In this document: one piece after another, positions 52,701 through 63,235 of the stretch
Layout of the letters: each line of letters begins with the position of its first letter
How positions within the stretch are numbered: position 1 is the stretch's first letter
DNA from: Edaphobacter bradus
Lineage (GTDB): Bacteria > Acidobacteriota > Terriglobia > Terriglobales > Acidobacteriaceae
Reading direction: 5' to 3'
Length of the DNA: 64,000 bases
NCBI RefSeq assembly: GCF_025685645.1
Contig: NZ_JAGSYF010000002.1
Coordinates: forward strand, 496,001 to 560,000
Translations under genes and position numbers: made by a program
Notes under the pieces: model-generated
Databases searched by the model: none
What the model was told of the DNA's origin: nothing
The model's input: only the letters and a program-made list of their open reading frames with translations

Positions 52701-52850
52701 TACGTCGACCCGATGTCACTCATCCAGGTCGAGCTCATCCGACGCAAGCGAGCCGCCATAGCACAAGGCCAACCCGACTCCCCCGAACTCAACCGCGCCA
52801 TCAGCGCGACGATCAATGGCATCAGCGCGGGACTCCGCAACACTGGCTGA
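49746..52850 (+). CDS. ppc: Phosphoenolpyruvate carboxylase with three in-frame insertions
   Basis: PEPC carboxylates phosphoenolpyruvate to oxaloacetate. Motifs are complete: VFTAHPTEVARRS with catalytic H174, GSWIGGDRDGNPFVT, MLGYSDSNKDGG, LFHGRGGTVGRGGGPTH, VEMALAKSDFGIA and the C-terminal GLRNTG. The 1034-residue length exceeds the usual 870-970. Three extra stretches account for most of it: about residues 275-298 (SGAKNPRISSEAPRTSPE), 733-755 (a Thr/Pro run including STPYSLPPTPCPH) and 857-895 (APSLSQLHRDKGGKES). The first and third match dispersed DNA repeats seen elsewhere in this window; all keep frame and avoid catalytic blocks. ATG 49746 is chosen; a 21-codon extension lacks similarity. 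Confidence 0.92.
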   Translation: MPSLWSPSTWPQRLAELQAPTGELKEAPLRRDVRSLGMLLGEVLREQSGDSLFAAVEDLRRTAIAGREAASRGDSTAARGLLDQALARVHEHSNDLTTAYRLARAFSFYFELINLAETNHRKRRRLSTRLNQQGTPQRGELRGTLRRLREAGLDAAQTRELLSHICITPVFTAHPTEVARRSVMFKRRRISDILEQLDRIPVPEPQLESLERELTAEITSLWQTDDVRSARPTVRDEVRMALDYYETSLFDTLPVLYTEVAAALHSEYPAAGEAVILSGAKNPRISSEAPRTSPEKLQAATPSIADLPQLISFGSWIGGDRDGNPFVTPQTTREALAMAHALLLTHYRRRLQNVFEQLGSSTQQVPVSDEVDKLLKHYLSQLRAAGQSALEERFHFEYLRLLIACIMMRLGATPQSAVPLPLNPALAPYTRAADLLSDLTVLRNSLVENRGQRLAELLIDPLLVEVRTYGLHLQTLDIRQHARVHATAIDEIAGCSDPAAEPTLQLPPSLSPQTAEVLETFRTIAELKLTYPPEAIRQYIISGATSAADVLNVIRLARIGGVRVEGSLDPGDSDPGLMPVPLFESIEDLQNAPDIMRALWSSEAYQPLLASWRHNQEVMLGYSDSNKDGGMITSTWEIWKAHRALHEVASDCGVHLRLFHGRGGTVGRGGGPTHRAIYAQPVDSFTGELRLTEQGEVLNWKYSDVVLAERNLELMIAASLDALARPDAILQHQTNTANTAPSTPYSLPPTPCPHLTGEITPEWESAMEQLSTVSYDFYRKHIVDNPDTFTYFTQATPVAELEHARIGSRPAKRTGKKTMADLRAIPWVFGWMQSRQLVPAWFGVGHALQHFIQHNTPGAPSLSQLHRDKGGKESSIPATEPGLQDSSTREIPQSTNLALLQSMACGFPLFIDILRNVEMALAKSDFGIAHLYASLVEDEALRNRVFTTLEAEFDLTRRMLLAITKQKTLLETNPVLERSIRLRNPYVDPMSLIQVELIRRKRAAIAQGQPDSPELNRAISATINGISAGLRNTG
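50567..50640 (+). repeat. TGTCATTCTGAGCG-type repeat inside ppc
   Basis: GCTGTCATTCTGAGCGGAGC followed by GAAGAACCCCCGCATTTCG matches both ends of the intergenic repeat at 33645-33735 (minus strand). Here it is read in frame as VILSGAKNPRISSEA. Confidence 0.75.
51942..52011 (+). repeat. Low-complexity CTACCCC insertion inside ppc
   Basis: A run of CTACTCC/CTACCCC units encodes SLPPTP within a linker not found in ordinary PEPC. It is preceded by AACACAGCCAACACAGC. Confidence 0.65.
52316..52358 (+). repeat. Palindromic dispersed repeat (GGGTGCCCCATC family), copy C, inside ppc
   Basis: GGGTGCCCCATCCTTGTCGC pairs with GCGACAAGGGTGGG. It shares the ends of copies A and B and is translated in frame within the third ppc insertion. 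Confidence 0.78.
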
Positions 52851-52865
52851 TATATTCAGCCTGAC

Positions 52866-53372
52866 ATGTCTTATACCTGTAGCGTTTGCAATGAGACCCA
52901 TCCTGGTCCTCCATATGTTTGGGGACCCGGACCCGAAGCACCTGACGCGTGGAATCGCGCAACAGCATCCCGACAAGAGGACGGAGAGTTAGGCACGGAC
53001 CAGTGCGTCTTCCCAGATGGTGATAAACCGAGATGCTTCGTAATTGGCCGCCTAGAAATTCCAGTTGTTGGAGAGCAGGAGCCATTCGCGTGGCTGGTTT
53101 GGGTTGAGGTTCAGGCGAGCGATTTCTTTGGCATGAGTGAAAAGTGGCATCAAGAAGGACGTGAGACCACACCACCCTACAGCGGCCTTCTGGCAAATCA
53201 TCTTTCAATCTATGAGCATGAGACTCTTGGGTTGCCCATCCGCTTGCACACGAGATCGGTAGGCGAGCGACCATATATCGAGGTTATTGGCGAACATCAA
53301 TTGCAATCTGAACAGCGAAATGGCATCCCCGAGTCGCGAGTTCGGGAGATTGCAGAGCGTTTGAGCCACTGA
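52866..53372 (+). CDS. DUF2199 domain-containing protein
   Basis: The 168-residue protein matches DUF2199: it opens with a CxxC zinc-like motif in YTCSVCNETHPGPP and carries CFVIGRLEIPV, FAWLVWVEVQ, YSGLLANHLSIYEHETLGLP and IRLHTRSVGERPYIEV. The function of the family is unknown; some members sit next to Imm-type immunity genes, but no toxin gene is visible here. It starts 15 bases after the ppc stop and has a lower G+C than ppc. Confidence 0.85.
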   Translation: MSYTCSVCNETHPGPPYVWGPGPEAPDAWNRATASRQEDGELGTDQCVFPDGDKPRCFVIGRLEIPVVGEQEPFAWLVWVEVQASDFFGMSEKWHQEGRETTPPYSGLLANHLSIYEHETLGLPIRLHTRSVGERPYIEVIGEHQLQSEQRNGIPESRVREIAERLSH

Positions 53373-53393
53373 CCCCAACGCAATAAATCGCGC

Positions 53394-53783
53394 TTATGGC
53401 CGATCGGCCTCTTCGACGCTCGCAATCATCGGAAACAGATTCTCCGTCTTCGTCATCTGAAAGAGTTGCAGAATGCGAGGACTCACTCCCGCAGCAAACA
53501 GCCGAATCCCTTTGCTCTGACACCGCACATAGTGGCTGACGATCATGCCGAGGCCGGCGGAATCCATGTACGGCACCTCGGTCAGATCGAGAATATGAAC
53601 CGCCTCGCTCCCGCCGTCTGCCTCCGACTCGAAGGTGTTGCGGAGCGCAATCGGCGACAGCGAGCCGTGCATGTCGCGCGCCGTAAAAGGTCCGGACAAC
53701 CGGAAGATCACCGTCCCGGGCACTTTGCCTTGGCTGCGTTCGATGGTGAACTTTGTACTCTTCCAGATTTGAGATACCGTCAT
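53394..53783 (-). CDS. STAS-domain anti-sigma-factor antagonist-like protein
   Basis: The 129-residue protein is a STAS domain (SpoIIAA/RsbV-like): GTVIFRLSGPFTARDMHG, a beta strand AVHILDLTEVPYMDSAGLGM with the phosphorylatable serine S75 in DSAG, and a final helix-strand. Such proteins release sigma factors from anti-sigma kinases or sense stress. No kinase or phosphatase partner lies nearby, so the target is unknown. Its convergent neighbours are DUF2199 and a hypothetical gene. Confidence 0.85.
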   Translation of the reverse strand: MTVSQIWKSTKFTIERSQGKVPGTVIFRLSGPFTARDMHGSLSPIALRNTFESEADGGSEAVHILDLTEVPYMDSAGLGMIVSHYVRCQSKGIRLFAAGVSPRILQLFQMTKTENLFPMIASVEEADRP

Positions 53784-53922
53784 ATGCGGAATCGTGAACT
53801 CCTTTCAAAAGGCCTGTCAGTGCGGGAGATCAGCGTATCATCTTCCTCATTCCCATCGTCGATTCTCGCAATATGGGCGAATTCAAAATCTCGAGACCAA
53901 GCGTCATCTATCCTTGTAAGGG

Positions 53923-56597
<2,675 letters not shown>

Positions 56598-56740
56598 AAC
56601 CCCATCTCATAAATGCCTCTGGTCGGTGAAGCTTGGCACGATTACTTCCGGATTGCCGACAATACACCGGCTACGCGGTCAATGAGCGCATTGCCCTGTT
56701 CCCAACAGTTGAGAAGGACCGACGATTTACCACTGCGACT

Positions 56741-58225
56741 TCAGTGCTGTGGACTCCTGTCCAGCCGATGATGACCCATGGGAGTGATAAACTCCACGCC
56801 GGTGACGTTCTGCTGCGAGTCGTAAAGGAAAGACAGTTCCTGCGGTCCATCAAGGACGAAGAACCGCGTGGGCGATTCCGGGTAAAGCCGGGCGGCGGGC
56901 GATCCAGACGGAATCTCTGCCGTAAGATGGTCGTCCTCCAGAGCCACCTTGATATAGGCATAGGTTCCGACGTAAGCACCCATAATAGAGGCCGGAAGGT
57001 CCACAACAGAGTGTTCAATTGACTTGAAATCGGGAAAGTCATATACCGTTCCTGCACTGCGAATGACTTCTTCTGCGAGCTCTCCGCCTCCACCGCCGCT
57101 GGTCATTACGACAATGCCGTTGCCGTCGAGATACTCCACCATGTCGTCTTGAAAAAATGCTGACCCCTCGTGACGGATATAAGGATTTTCTTGGCTACCA
57201 CCGACTTCGAAACCAAGCCCCCATCGCCTGGGTGAGGTAATGCCCTTGTCAGGCGAAACCATCATGCGTACGGTTTGCTGCTGAAGGACCTTGTGCGATT
57301 GTCCGTCGTATTCGCTCTGAACTTCCAGGAGAAATTTTGCCAAATCGGTAGCTGTGGACCAGAGCCCACCGGCAGCCAAGTTCGGTTCCACGAACTTTGA
57401 TGGAGGGACTGACAGTTTTCCGTCTGCTCCATAGGCTGTGGCCGCACGCGCGCGCCATTTCAACGGAAGTGGCGCGTCGAAGGTGCTGTGCTTCATCCCG
57501 ATCGGGTCGAGCACAGTTCGTTTCATGTATGGGGCGAACGATTCTCCCGTGACATCTTCGATCAGCAGGGAAAGCACGAGATAGCCACCGTTGGAATAAG
57601 CGAACTTCGTGCCTGGGACGGCCTCAACACGAACTGGCGGCGTTCTCGCGGGCTTCTCACCCTCCAGAAGTTGAAGCAGTGTGGGTATCGGTGAACTAGG
57701 GTCATAGATTTCGCCGTTATGTGTCCCGATGCCCGAAGTGTGGTTGAGAAGTTCACGGACCGTGACCTTCTGCTTCACGGTGAACTGATTGTCCGGAATC
57801 TTCCATCGTGTCAGGTACTGATTGACGTTCGCATCCAGATCGATCTTGCCCTGTTCCACAAGTTTGAGTACTCCAAAGGCCGTAACGGGTTTCGCAATGG
57901 AAGCCGCTCCGAACAATGTCTCTGTCGATACGGGCACGCCTTCAATGGAGCAAACGCAATAAGCCCGCGCCCAGTCGATCGCGCCATTTCGGATGGCAGC
58001 GATACTCACTGCGGGAACGCCGAGCGCCTTCATCTGTGAGTCCAGATTCATATCGTCAGTCTTGCCGCCGCGAATGGCGACGTACCGAGAAAGGCGACCC
58101 TGCACAGCCTGCATACGCTGTTGAGCAGACTGAGCCGTTTGACTGTGGATCTGGGGTACCAACAGAGCGCAGAGATATGCGAATAAGTACGCGTTAGTCA
58201 GATTCTTACCCTCAAAGATATTCAT
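56741..58225 (-). CDS. Serine hydrolase of the class C beta-lactamase superfamily
   Basis: The 494-residue protein has a signal peptide (AYLFAYLCALLVPQIHSQ) and a beta-lactamase/DD-peptidase fold: S109-x-x-K112 in GAASIAKPVTAFG, Y210-S-N in FAYSNGGYLVL, and a third motif region in RHEGSAFF. A C-terminal lipocalin-like beta domain (VGTYAYIKVALEDDHLTAEIPSGSPAARLYPE) is typical of EstB/Pab87-like esterases. It is probably a periplasmic esterase or peptidase rather than a resistance enzyme. G+C is lower than neighbours. Confidence 0.86.
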   Translation of the reverse strand: MNIFEGKNLTNAYLFAYLCALLVPQIHSQTAQSAQQRMQAVQGRLSRYVAIRGGKTDDMNLDSQMKALGVPAVSIAAIRNGAIDWARAYCVCSIEGVPVSTETLFGAASIAKPVTAFGVLKLVEQGKIDLDANVNQYLTRWKIPDNQFTVKQKVTVRELLNHTSGIGTHNGEIYDPSSPIPTLLQLLEGEKPARTPPVRVEAVPGTKFAYSNGGYLVLSLLIEDVTGESFAPYMKRTVLDPIGMKHSTFDAPLPLKWRARAATAYGADGKLSVPPSKFVEPNLAAGGLWSTATDLAKFLLEVQSEYDGQSHKVLQQQTVRMMVSPDKGITSPRRWGLGFEVGGSQENPYIRHEGSAFFQDDMVEYLDGNGIVVMTSGGGGGELAEEVIRSAGTVYDFPDFKSIEHSVVDLPASIMGAYVGTYAYIKVALEDDHLTAEIPSGSPAARLYPESPTRFFVLDGPQELSFLYDSQQNVTGVEFITPMGHHRLDRSPQH

Positions 58226-58359
58226 CGTGGACTCGACCCTCGCTCGTATTCCAAATCATTGACAAGAGTTTGCTCTCTGCCGCCAGATCATCATAATCAA
58301 GCCCGAATCGACTCACGGTTCGCGCATAATCGCCAACGCACTCATCGATGGCGTTCTTG

Positions 58360-58379
58360 CCGTATTACCGGCAATACGG
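58360..58379. promoter_or_regulatory. Near-perfect palindrome upstream of the serine hydrolase
   Basis: CCGTATTACCGGCAATACGG reads nearly the same on both strands (one symmetric pair differs). It lies 135 bases before the serine hydrolase start and could be an operator. Downstream of it on the minus strand is a start-less 48-codon open frame that looks like a gene scrap. Confidence 0.35.
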
Positions 58380-58442
58380 AAGTTCACCGAGGCCAGCGAA
58401 CCCGGCTTGCTGAATTATGAGATAGGTTCTAGTCAAAAAACC

Positions 58443-58485
58443 GAGTGCCCCATCTTCGGCGCGGCTTCATCGCGCCTAAGGTGGG
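58443..58485 (+). repeat. Palindromic dispersed repeat (GAGTGCCCCATC family), copy D
   Basis: GAGTGCCCCATCTTCGGCGC, a loop, and GCGCCTAAGGTGGG. It is a sister of copy E and shares end blocks with copies A-C. It lies beyond the 3' end of the 48-residue gene. Confidence 0.75.
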
Positions 58486-58512
58486 CAATCGCGCGAAGCA
58501 AAGTCATGTACC

Positions 58513-58659
58513 CTATGTTTCGCCTTTTGGCGGAGTGGACGACGATGCAGGTTTGCCCTTCGGCGCGGGAGGCGAAGCTGGCACTACGGTCGTAGCTGCG
58601 CGGCCGAGCAGATCGTGGAAGGCTTCGGGCGTTGGATCGGGAATGGGTTTCTTTTTCAT
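58513..58659 (-). CDS. 48-residue protein coupled to the 160-residue gene
   Basis: The minus-strand frame from ATG 58659 encodes KKKPIPDPTPEAFHDLLGRAA, then a Pro/Ala/Lys-rich C-terminus ending PPKGET and a stop. Its ATG overlaps the stop of the upstream gene as ATGA and GGGGA lies just before it, the classic sign of translational coupling. The length and composition suggest an antitoxin-like or accessory peptide, but no family was recognised. Too short for typical gene-length cut-offs. Confidence 0.55.
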   Translation of the reverse strand: MKKKPIPDPTPEAFHDLLGRAATTVVPASPPAPKGKPASSSTPPKGET

Positions 58660-59138
58660 TCCCCACGCACCCGCTTAATCATCGGTTCTACGATGTAATG
58701 CGCCGCTCTCTCTGGCGTCATCATGACACCTCTACCGTCCTCGCTATACAAGCCGATTGCCCCGTCGCCGCGTTCTCCGAAAGGCAGCCTGAATGTATCG
58801 CCGTGCAACGTATGACAGCGAATGAATTGCTGACCTATTAAATGAAACACGTCGGTATACGTGATCTCGGGACGAAAGCCCATCTGTGTGATATTGATGC
58901 GAAGTTTGTTCTCAAACTCCGGATCGACGTGGACAGAGACAGAGGCGGCGATATGGAGACCGGCGTTCTCTTGGAGTTTCCGCTCGGCTTCCTTTAGCTC
59001 CAGCACCAATTGATGCCAGTATTCCAGTATCCTCGCCTGAACTCGCAAAGACGAAGCAGCGTTAGCCTGAAGACGAGCCTCCGCGACACTCTTGCCATGA
59101 ATCTGCTTTTCTGCGATTTGATCTACCCAATGCGCCAT
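58656..59138 (-). CDS. 160-residue protein of unknown function (coupled pair)
   Basis: The protein is mixed alpha/beta: a helical N-terminus (AEARLQANAASSLRVQARIL, EYWHQLVLELKEAERKLQE), a strand pair (LHIAASVSVHVDPEFENKLR) and a C-terminal part with YTDVFHLIGQQFIRCHTLHGD. No known domain was recognised. It is translationally coupled to the 48-residue gene. The pair lies alone between repeat copies, with a lower G+C than most of the window, a context typical of transferred modules. Confidence 0.68.
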   Translation of the reverse strand: MAHWVDQIAEKQIHGKSVAEARLQANAASSLRVQARILEYWHQLVLELKEAERKLQENAGLHIAASVSVHVDPEFENKLRINITQMGFRPEITYTDVFHLIGQQFIRCHTLHGDTFRLPFGERGDGAIGLYSEDGRGVMMTPERAAHYIVEPMIKRVRGE

Positions 59139-59304
59139 TTTAGTTCCCTAGCCACTCATTTTGAGCGAAGCAGAGGACACTTTCAAGTGCTTTATTTTCA
59201 TCAAGATATTCGCCTATTAGAAACTGCGATTTTCATGTCAATCCTTCACGTTCTTCCAATACCGCGTATGGGCTGGGTGGCCCACATCTGACCCTGCCAC
59301 GATC

Positions 59305-59347
59305 GGGTGCCCCATCTTCGGCGCGGTTTCATCGCGACTAAGGTGGG
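59305..59347 (+). repeat. Palindromic dispersed repeat (GGGTGCCCCATC family), copy E
   Basis: GGGTGCCCCATCTTCGGCGC, loop, and GCGACTAAGGTGGG. It closely matches copy D. A partial GGGTGGCCCACAT lies 30 bases upstream. Confidence 0.78.
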
Positions 59348-59394
59348 CCATTTTCGCGGCAGCGAATCCTGACCCCAAAAATCCAACCATGTAG

Positions 59395-59650
59395 CAGGTC
59401 ACCCAGTGGGCCACCACAGAAAATCTGTCAAGCCCCCAAACCACTCAACCCAAACAAAACAAACCACATCGCCGTGGCAGAGTAGTTCCCCAAACTTGCT
59501 ACAATAGAAATAGAAGAAGCCCCGGCATAACCGGGGCTTTCCTGTTTTTCAACCCGCAACTGGCAACCTGCAACCAACAACTCCCAGCAACCCGTTTATT
59601 TTGAATACTTTGACAACAAGCCGTTTAGATAGAATACCTTACACTGCAAG
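59395..59650 (-). repeat. Terminator-bearing dispersed element, copy 2
   Basis: Read on the minus strand this carries AAGTATTC/TAAACGG blocks, then a GC-rich hairpin with CTTCTTC, GAACTACTCTGCCACGG, a T/G-rich stretch and GGGGCTTGACA, in the same order as copy 1 at 31650-31915. Confidence 0.6.
59510..59550 (-). terminator. Bidirectional intrinsic terminator downstream of the TonB receptor
   Basis: AAGCCCCGG (59517-59525) pairs with CCGGGGCTT (59531-59539) around CATAA. On the minus strand TTCTTCTATTTCT follows; on the plus strand TTCCTGTTTTT follows. It lies about 190 bases past the TonB receptor stop and would end its transcript. Confidence 0.8.
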
Positions 59651-59729
59651 TCCTAGGCTAAAGCCAATGCAATGAATATTTTACGCAAAAACACCCGGGA
59701 AGGGGGTATCTCCTGTTCACAGACTCGCG

Positions 59730-62700
59730 TCAGAAGGCATACTTCAGCGCAAACTGAATGATTCTCGGGTTGGCGGTGGTCGAGGTGATCAGTCCGAACG
59801 CCGCGCCGGCCACGCGGTTGCTGATCGGCCCGCCGAAGTTTGCCGTGTTGGTGAGGTTGAAGAACTCTGTGCGGAACCTCAAAGTGCCGGCCTCGCGGAG
59901 AGGGAAGGTCCTCTCCAGCGCGAAGTCGATGTTCCGCTGCCACGGTGCACGCAGAATTCCGACGCCGCAGTTGCCGAAGTCCGTGCCGTCGCCGATGGCC
60001 GGCGCATCGGTGAAGGCGGCAGGATTGAGGTACCCGTTGAGGCGCGAGAACAGCGAACCCGACGTGCCCGGATTGATGCCCGTGCACTCCGCGCGATTGA
60101 AGCCGGAGAGGTTCCCGTAGATGCTGCCCGCGTTGCTGTCAATCGCCGTCACTGGGGTTCCAGACTCCACCACTGTAACCGTGGAAAGCAGCCAGTTGGA
60201 GACTGCCTGGCGCACGGCCATCGGCGCGGTGGCAAGCCGTGGAGTGGTGTAGACGAGGCTGAGCACGCCGCGATGCGTACGATCAAAGTCGTCCAGCCCG
60301 CGCGCCTGGCTCTGATTGTGCTGGTCGTTGGTCAGGAAGCCAAGCTCGAAGTTCGACAGCCCGCCTGAGCCACTCGTCGTATTGAGGTTCTTCGACCACG
60401 TGTAGCTGCCGAGAAACTCGAGGCCGTGCGAGAGCCGTTTCGTCACGCTGGTCTCAAGCCCGTTGTAGCGCGTGTCAAAAGCTGTCTTGCAGGTATAGGA
60501 GCCCTGCGCGATTCCCTCGTAGGGCAGGCGCTGTACGATGTTCTCGAGCGTGTTCGTCGTCTCTCCGTTCACCGGACTCTGCGGACTTGCCAGCAGCGCC
60601 TGATTGAACTCGATGCAGCCCGGAACGTGCGTCGACTTCGCGCCGACGTAGCCGACCTCCAGGAGAAGGTTCTGCGAGATTTCGTACTGGAGGTTGAGGT
60701 TGTACTGCTGGATGTAAGGATCGTGCAGGCGCGGATCGATCGCCGCCAGCGATAGGCCTCCACCGGGGACGCGCGGCAGGAAGATGGGGAAGCTCGAGTT
60801 TGGCGGCAGCGCCGGAACATAGGGGTTCGCAAACGACGCGCCTGCGTTCTGAGCGCCCTGCAACGACTGCTTGAAGGAGAACGGAGGCTGCCCGACGGTC
60901 TGCTCGGCGAGATCGCCGGACATGCGGTCGTAGTAGATGCCGTAGCCCCCGCGAAGCACGAGCAGAGGCGAGTTCAGCACTCTGGCCGCAAAGCCGATGC
61001 GCGGCGAGATATCGCTGTAGTTCGCGGCCCAGAGCCCGTTGTGCGATGACTTGATCACGTCCTGCGGCAGCGGCCCCTTGTAGTTCGCCGGCAGGATGAA
61101 GCCGCTCAAGGAGCCGCTCTCTGGAACCGACAGCGAAGCGATAGTGGGGTCGAAGGTTGGGAGCCTGCCGTGCGTGTCCGACGGCGGGCCAAAGATCTCA
61201 TAACGCAGACCGAGGTTGAGCGTTAGTCGTGGGTTCAGCCTGAAGTCGTCCTGCACGAAGCCGGCGAAGTCGGTGTAGCGCTCGTCCTTGCGGAAGATGC
61301 CCGACGAAGCGGTCGAGGCGAAGATGTTGCTGATCGTGCTGCCGTTCTGTGTGGCGTTCTGGCCGACCAGAAAGTCGGGCAGCGTCCGGAACTCCAGAAA
61401 GCCATCGCTCACAAAGGGGACGTCCACGTCGACCTCGTGGCGCTTGGCTTCGACGCCGAGGCGCAGGCTGTGCAGCCCGTGCGTGATGGACACGGTGTCC
61501 TGCCACACATAGGTGTTGGTGTTCTGGTAGTAGTGGGGCTGGCCCGCCGTACCGATGGTGAACAGACCATCGATCGTGAGGCCGGGAGTCTCGGGCAGGT
61601 CTCCGGGCGTAGCCATGCCGACATCGGAGGCGTTGATGGGCTGGGCGATCACAGCGATGCCGTCAAAGCGTATAAACCCGAAGCGTGCGACGTTCACAAC
61701 GCGGGAGTTGAACACATGCGTGTCTGCGAGAACAAACATGTCGTTCTGGTCGAGTTCGTTGGTTCCCCATCCCGGCACGGTCGCGCCGAAGGGAGAAAAC
61801 GGCTCGTTCGTCGTCGCACGCGAGTAGAAGAACCTGCCGGCGAGCTGGTTCTTCTCTGTCACGACGTAGTCGAGATTTCCCGTGTACTGGTCCTCGCGGT
61901 ACTTAGCCGGGATCGAGAAGGTCGATTCGCCGATCGGCAAGCTCGCCGAATCGGCCGGCAGCAACGTCTGAGGGCTCGGAATCGCATACTGGCCATTTGG
62001 ATACTTAAAGTTGAGAAACTTCAATGCGACCGGATTGATGTTCGATCCATCGCAGGCGATCTGCGCACCGCCGGCGAACGTCTGGTAGCCGGGATTGCCG
62101 GGATGATTTGCCGGGCAGAACTGCGCGCCGAGAGCCGCGGCGGAGCGATCGCTCCCCAGTTGCGGAAGAATCGCCGTCACCAGCGAGAGGCTTGAATCGC
62201 CGTTGCGCTGCGTCGAGCTCTGGTACGCGGCAAAGAAAAACAGCTTATCGCGCCGAATGGGCCCGCCGATCGTGAATCCAAACTGGTTCTGCTTCAGCAC
62301 CGGCCTCGGCTGTCCGTTCTGCTTGGCGAAGAAGTCGTTCGCGTTCAGCACATCGTTGCGCAGATACTCCCATGCGCTGCCATGCCACCGGTTGCCGCCA
62401 GCCTTGCTGATGACGTCGACGTTGGCGCCTGCGCCTCTGCCATAGCCAGCGTCGAACCCGCTGGTCTGCACCTTGAACTGCTCGATCGTGTCCGGAGCCG
62501 GAATCGCGGTGCCTACTTCGGCCTGATATCCGGTGGCTGAGTTTTGCGACAGATTGTTGGCGTCGATGCCATTGAACTGAATGTTGTTCGACGTCGTCTT
62601 GTTCCCGTTCGCAGAGACGTTCTGGCTGTTCCTCCCCAGCGCCGCGGCATTGGCCAGCTCCACCACGACTCCGGGCGATAGCGCGATGATCTGCGTGTAG

Positions 62701-63173
62701 TTGCGGTTTGCAAGGGGCAGCGACTGGATCGTCTCCTCATTGACGACGCGCCCCAGCATTGAGTTCTCAAGCTGCGCCAGGTCTGGATCGCTGGTGACTT
62801 CGAGGCTCTGACTTGTCGCTCCCACAGCGAGCCTGAGCTCCGCCGTCGCCGTCTCGCTCGCGTTCACCTGCACGCCCTTCATGACCCCCACGGCGAATCC
62901 CGCAGCCTCCGCCGAGATCGAGTACGTCCCCGGCAGCAGCAGCGAGACCCGAAATACTCCCTCTACTGAGGCCATCGCGCGCCGCGCAACATGCGTCTCC
63001 TCGTTGACCACCGTCACCTGAGCCTTGGCGAGCGCCGCGCCGGAGGGATCGGTCACGGTTCCTGCAATCGCGCCGGTGCCCGGCGTCTGCGCACGGAGCG
63101 CGCTGCTCGCTATCAGCAAAACAACTGCGCGTGCAATCCAAGCGCACCGCCTAATTGAACTCTGCATGATCAT
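59730..63173 (-). CDS. TonB-dependent receptor, Oar-like, with N-terminal carboxypeptidase-regulatory domain
   Basis: The 1147-residue protein has a signal peptide, then a carboxypeptidase-regulatory-like beta domain (GTGAIAGTVTDPSGAALAKAQVTVVN ... LLPGTYSISAEAAGF, about residues 30-110), a TonB plug (NYTQIIALSPGVVVELANAA ... NVSANGNKTTSNNIQFNGID) and a long beta-barrel ending in an aromatic strand (IIQFALKYAF). This is the Oar-like receptor type abundant in Acidobacteria and usually linked to uptake of complex carbohydrates or other large ligands. ATG 63173 (or 63167) has GAGG upstream. It is divergent from a porin-like gene. Confidence 0.92.
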   Translation of the reverse strand: MIMQSSIRRCAWIARAVVLLIASSALRAQTPGTGAIAGTVTDPSGAALAKAQVTVVNEETHVARRAMASVEGVFRVSLLLPGTYSISAEAAGFAVGVMKGVQVNASETATAELRLAVGATSQSLEVTSDPDLAQLENSMLGRVVNEETIQSLPLANRNYTQIIALSPGVVVELANAAALGRNSQNVSANGNKTTSNNIQFNGIDANNLSQNSATGYQAEVGTAIPAPDTIEQFKVQTSGFDAGYGRGAGANVDVISKAGGNRWHGSAWEYLRNDVLNANDFFAKQNGQPRPVLKQNQFGFTIGGPIRRDKLFFFAAYQSSTQRNGDSSLSLVTAILPQLGSDRSAAALGAQFCPANHPGNPGYQTFAGGAQIACDGSNINPVALKFLNFKYPNGQYAIPSPQTLLPADSASLPIGESTFSIPAKYREDQYTGNLDYVVTEKNQLAGRFFYSRATTNEPFSPFGATVPGWGTNELDQNDMFVLADTHVFNSRVVNVARFGFIRFDGIAVIAQPINASDVGMATPGDLPETPGLTIDGLFTIGTAGQPHYYQNTNTYVWQDTVSITHGLHSLRLGVEAKRHEVDVDVPFVSDGFLEFRTLPDFLVGQNATQNGSTISNIFASTASSGIFRKDERYTDFAGFVQDDFRLNPRLTLNLGLRYEIFGPPSDTHGRLPTFDPTIASLSVPESGSLSGFILPANYKGPLPQDVIKSSHNGLWAANYSDISPRIGFAARVLNSPLLVLRGGYGIYYDRMSGDLAEQTVGQPPFSFKQSLQGAQNAGASFANPYVPALPPNSSFPIFLPRVPGGGLSLAAIDPRLHDPYIQQYNLNLQYEISQNLLLEVGYVGAKSTHVPGCIEFNQALLASPQSPVNGETTNTLENIVQRLPYEGIAQGSYTCKTAFDTRYNGLETSVTKRLSHGLEFLGSYTWSKNLNTTSGSGGLSNFELGFLTNDQHNQSQARGLDDFDRTHRGVLSLVYTTPRLATAPMAVRQAVSNWLLSTVTVVESGTPVTAIDSNAGSIYGNLSGFNRAECTGINPGTSGSLFSRLNGYLNPAAFTDAPAIGDGTDFGNCGVGILRAPWQRNIDFALERTFPLREAGTLRFRTEFFNLTNTANFGGPISNRVAGAAFGLITSTTANPRIIQFALKYAF

Positions 63174-63235
63174 GCCTCAACACTTGTGTGGATTCTGCCT
63201 TCGAGAACCAAGTATTGGCCACGCACCCTGCCGAA

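Larger units (their letters stand above)
59139..59729. other. Repeat-rich non-coding region downstream of the TonB receptor
   Basis: About 590 bases without a credible gene. It contains palindrome copy E (59305-59347), the second terminator-bearing element (59395-59650) and AACCTGCAACC-type short repeats (59562-59600). A minus-strand transcript from the TonB receptor would run into it. Confidence 0.65.

Noticed and set aside
56741..58225. Beta-lactamase resistance gene
   Set aside because: The length, C-terminal lipocalin-like domain and family pattern fit an esterase/DD-peptidase relative rather than an AmpC enzyme.
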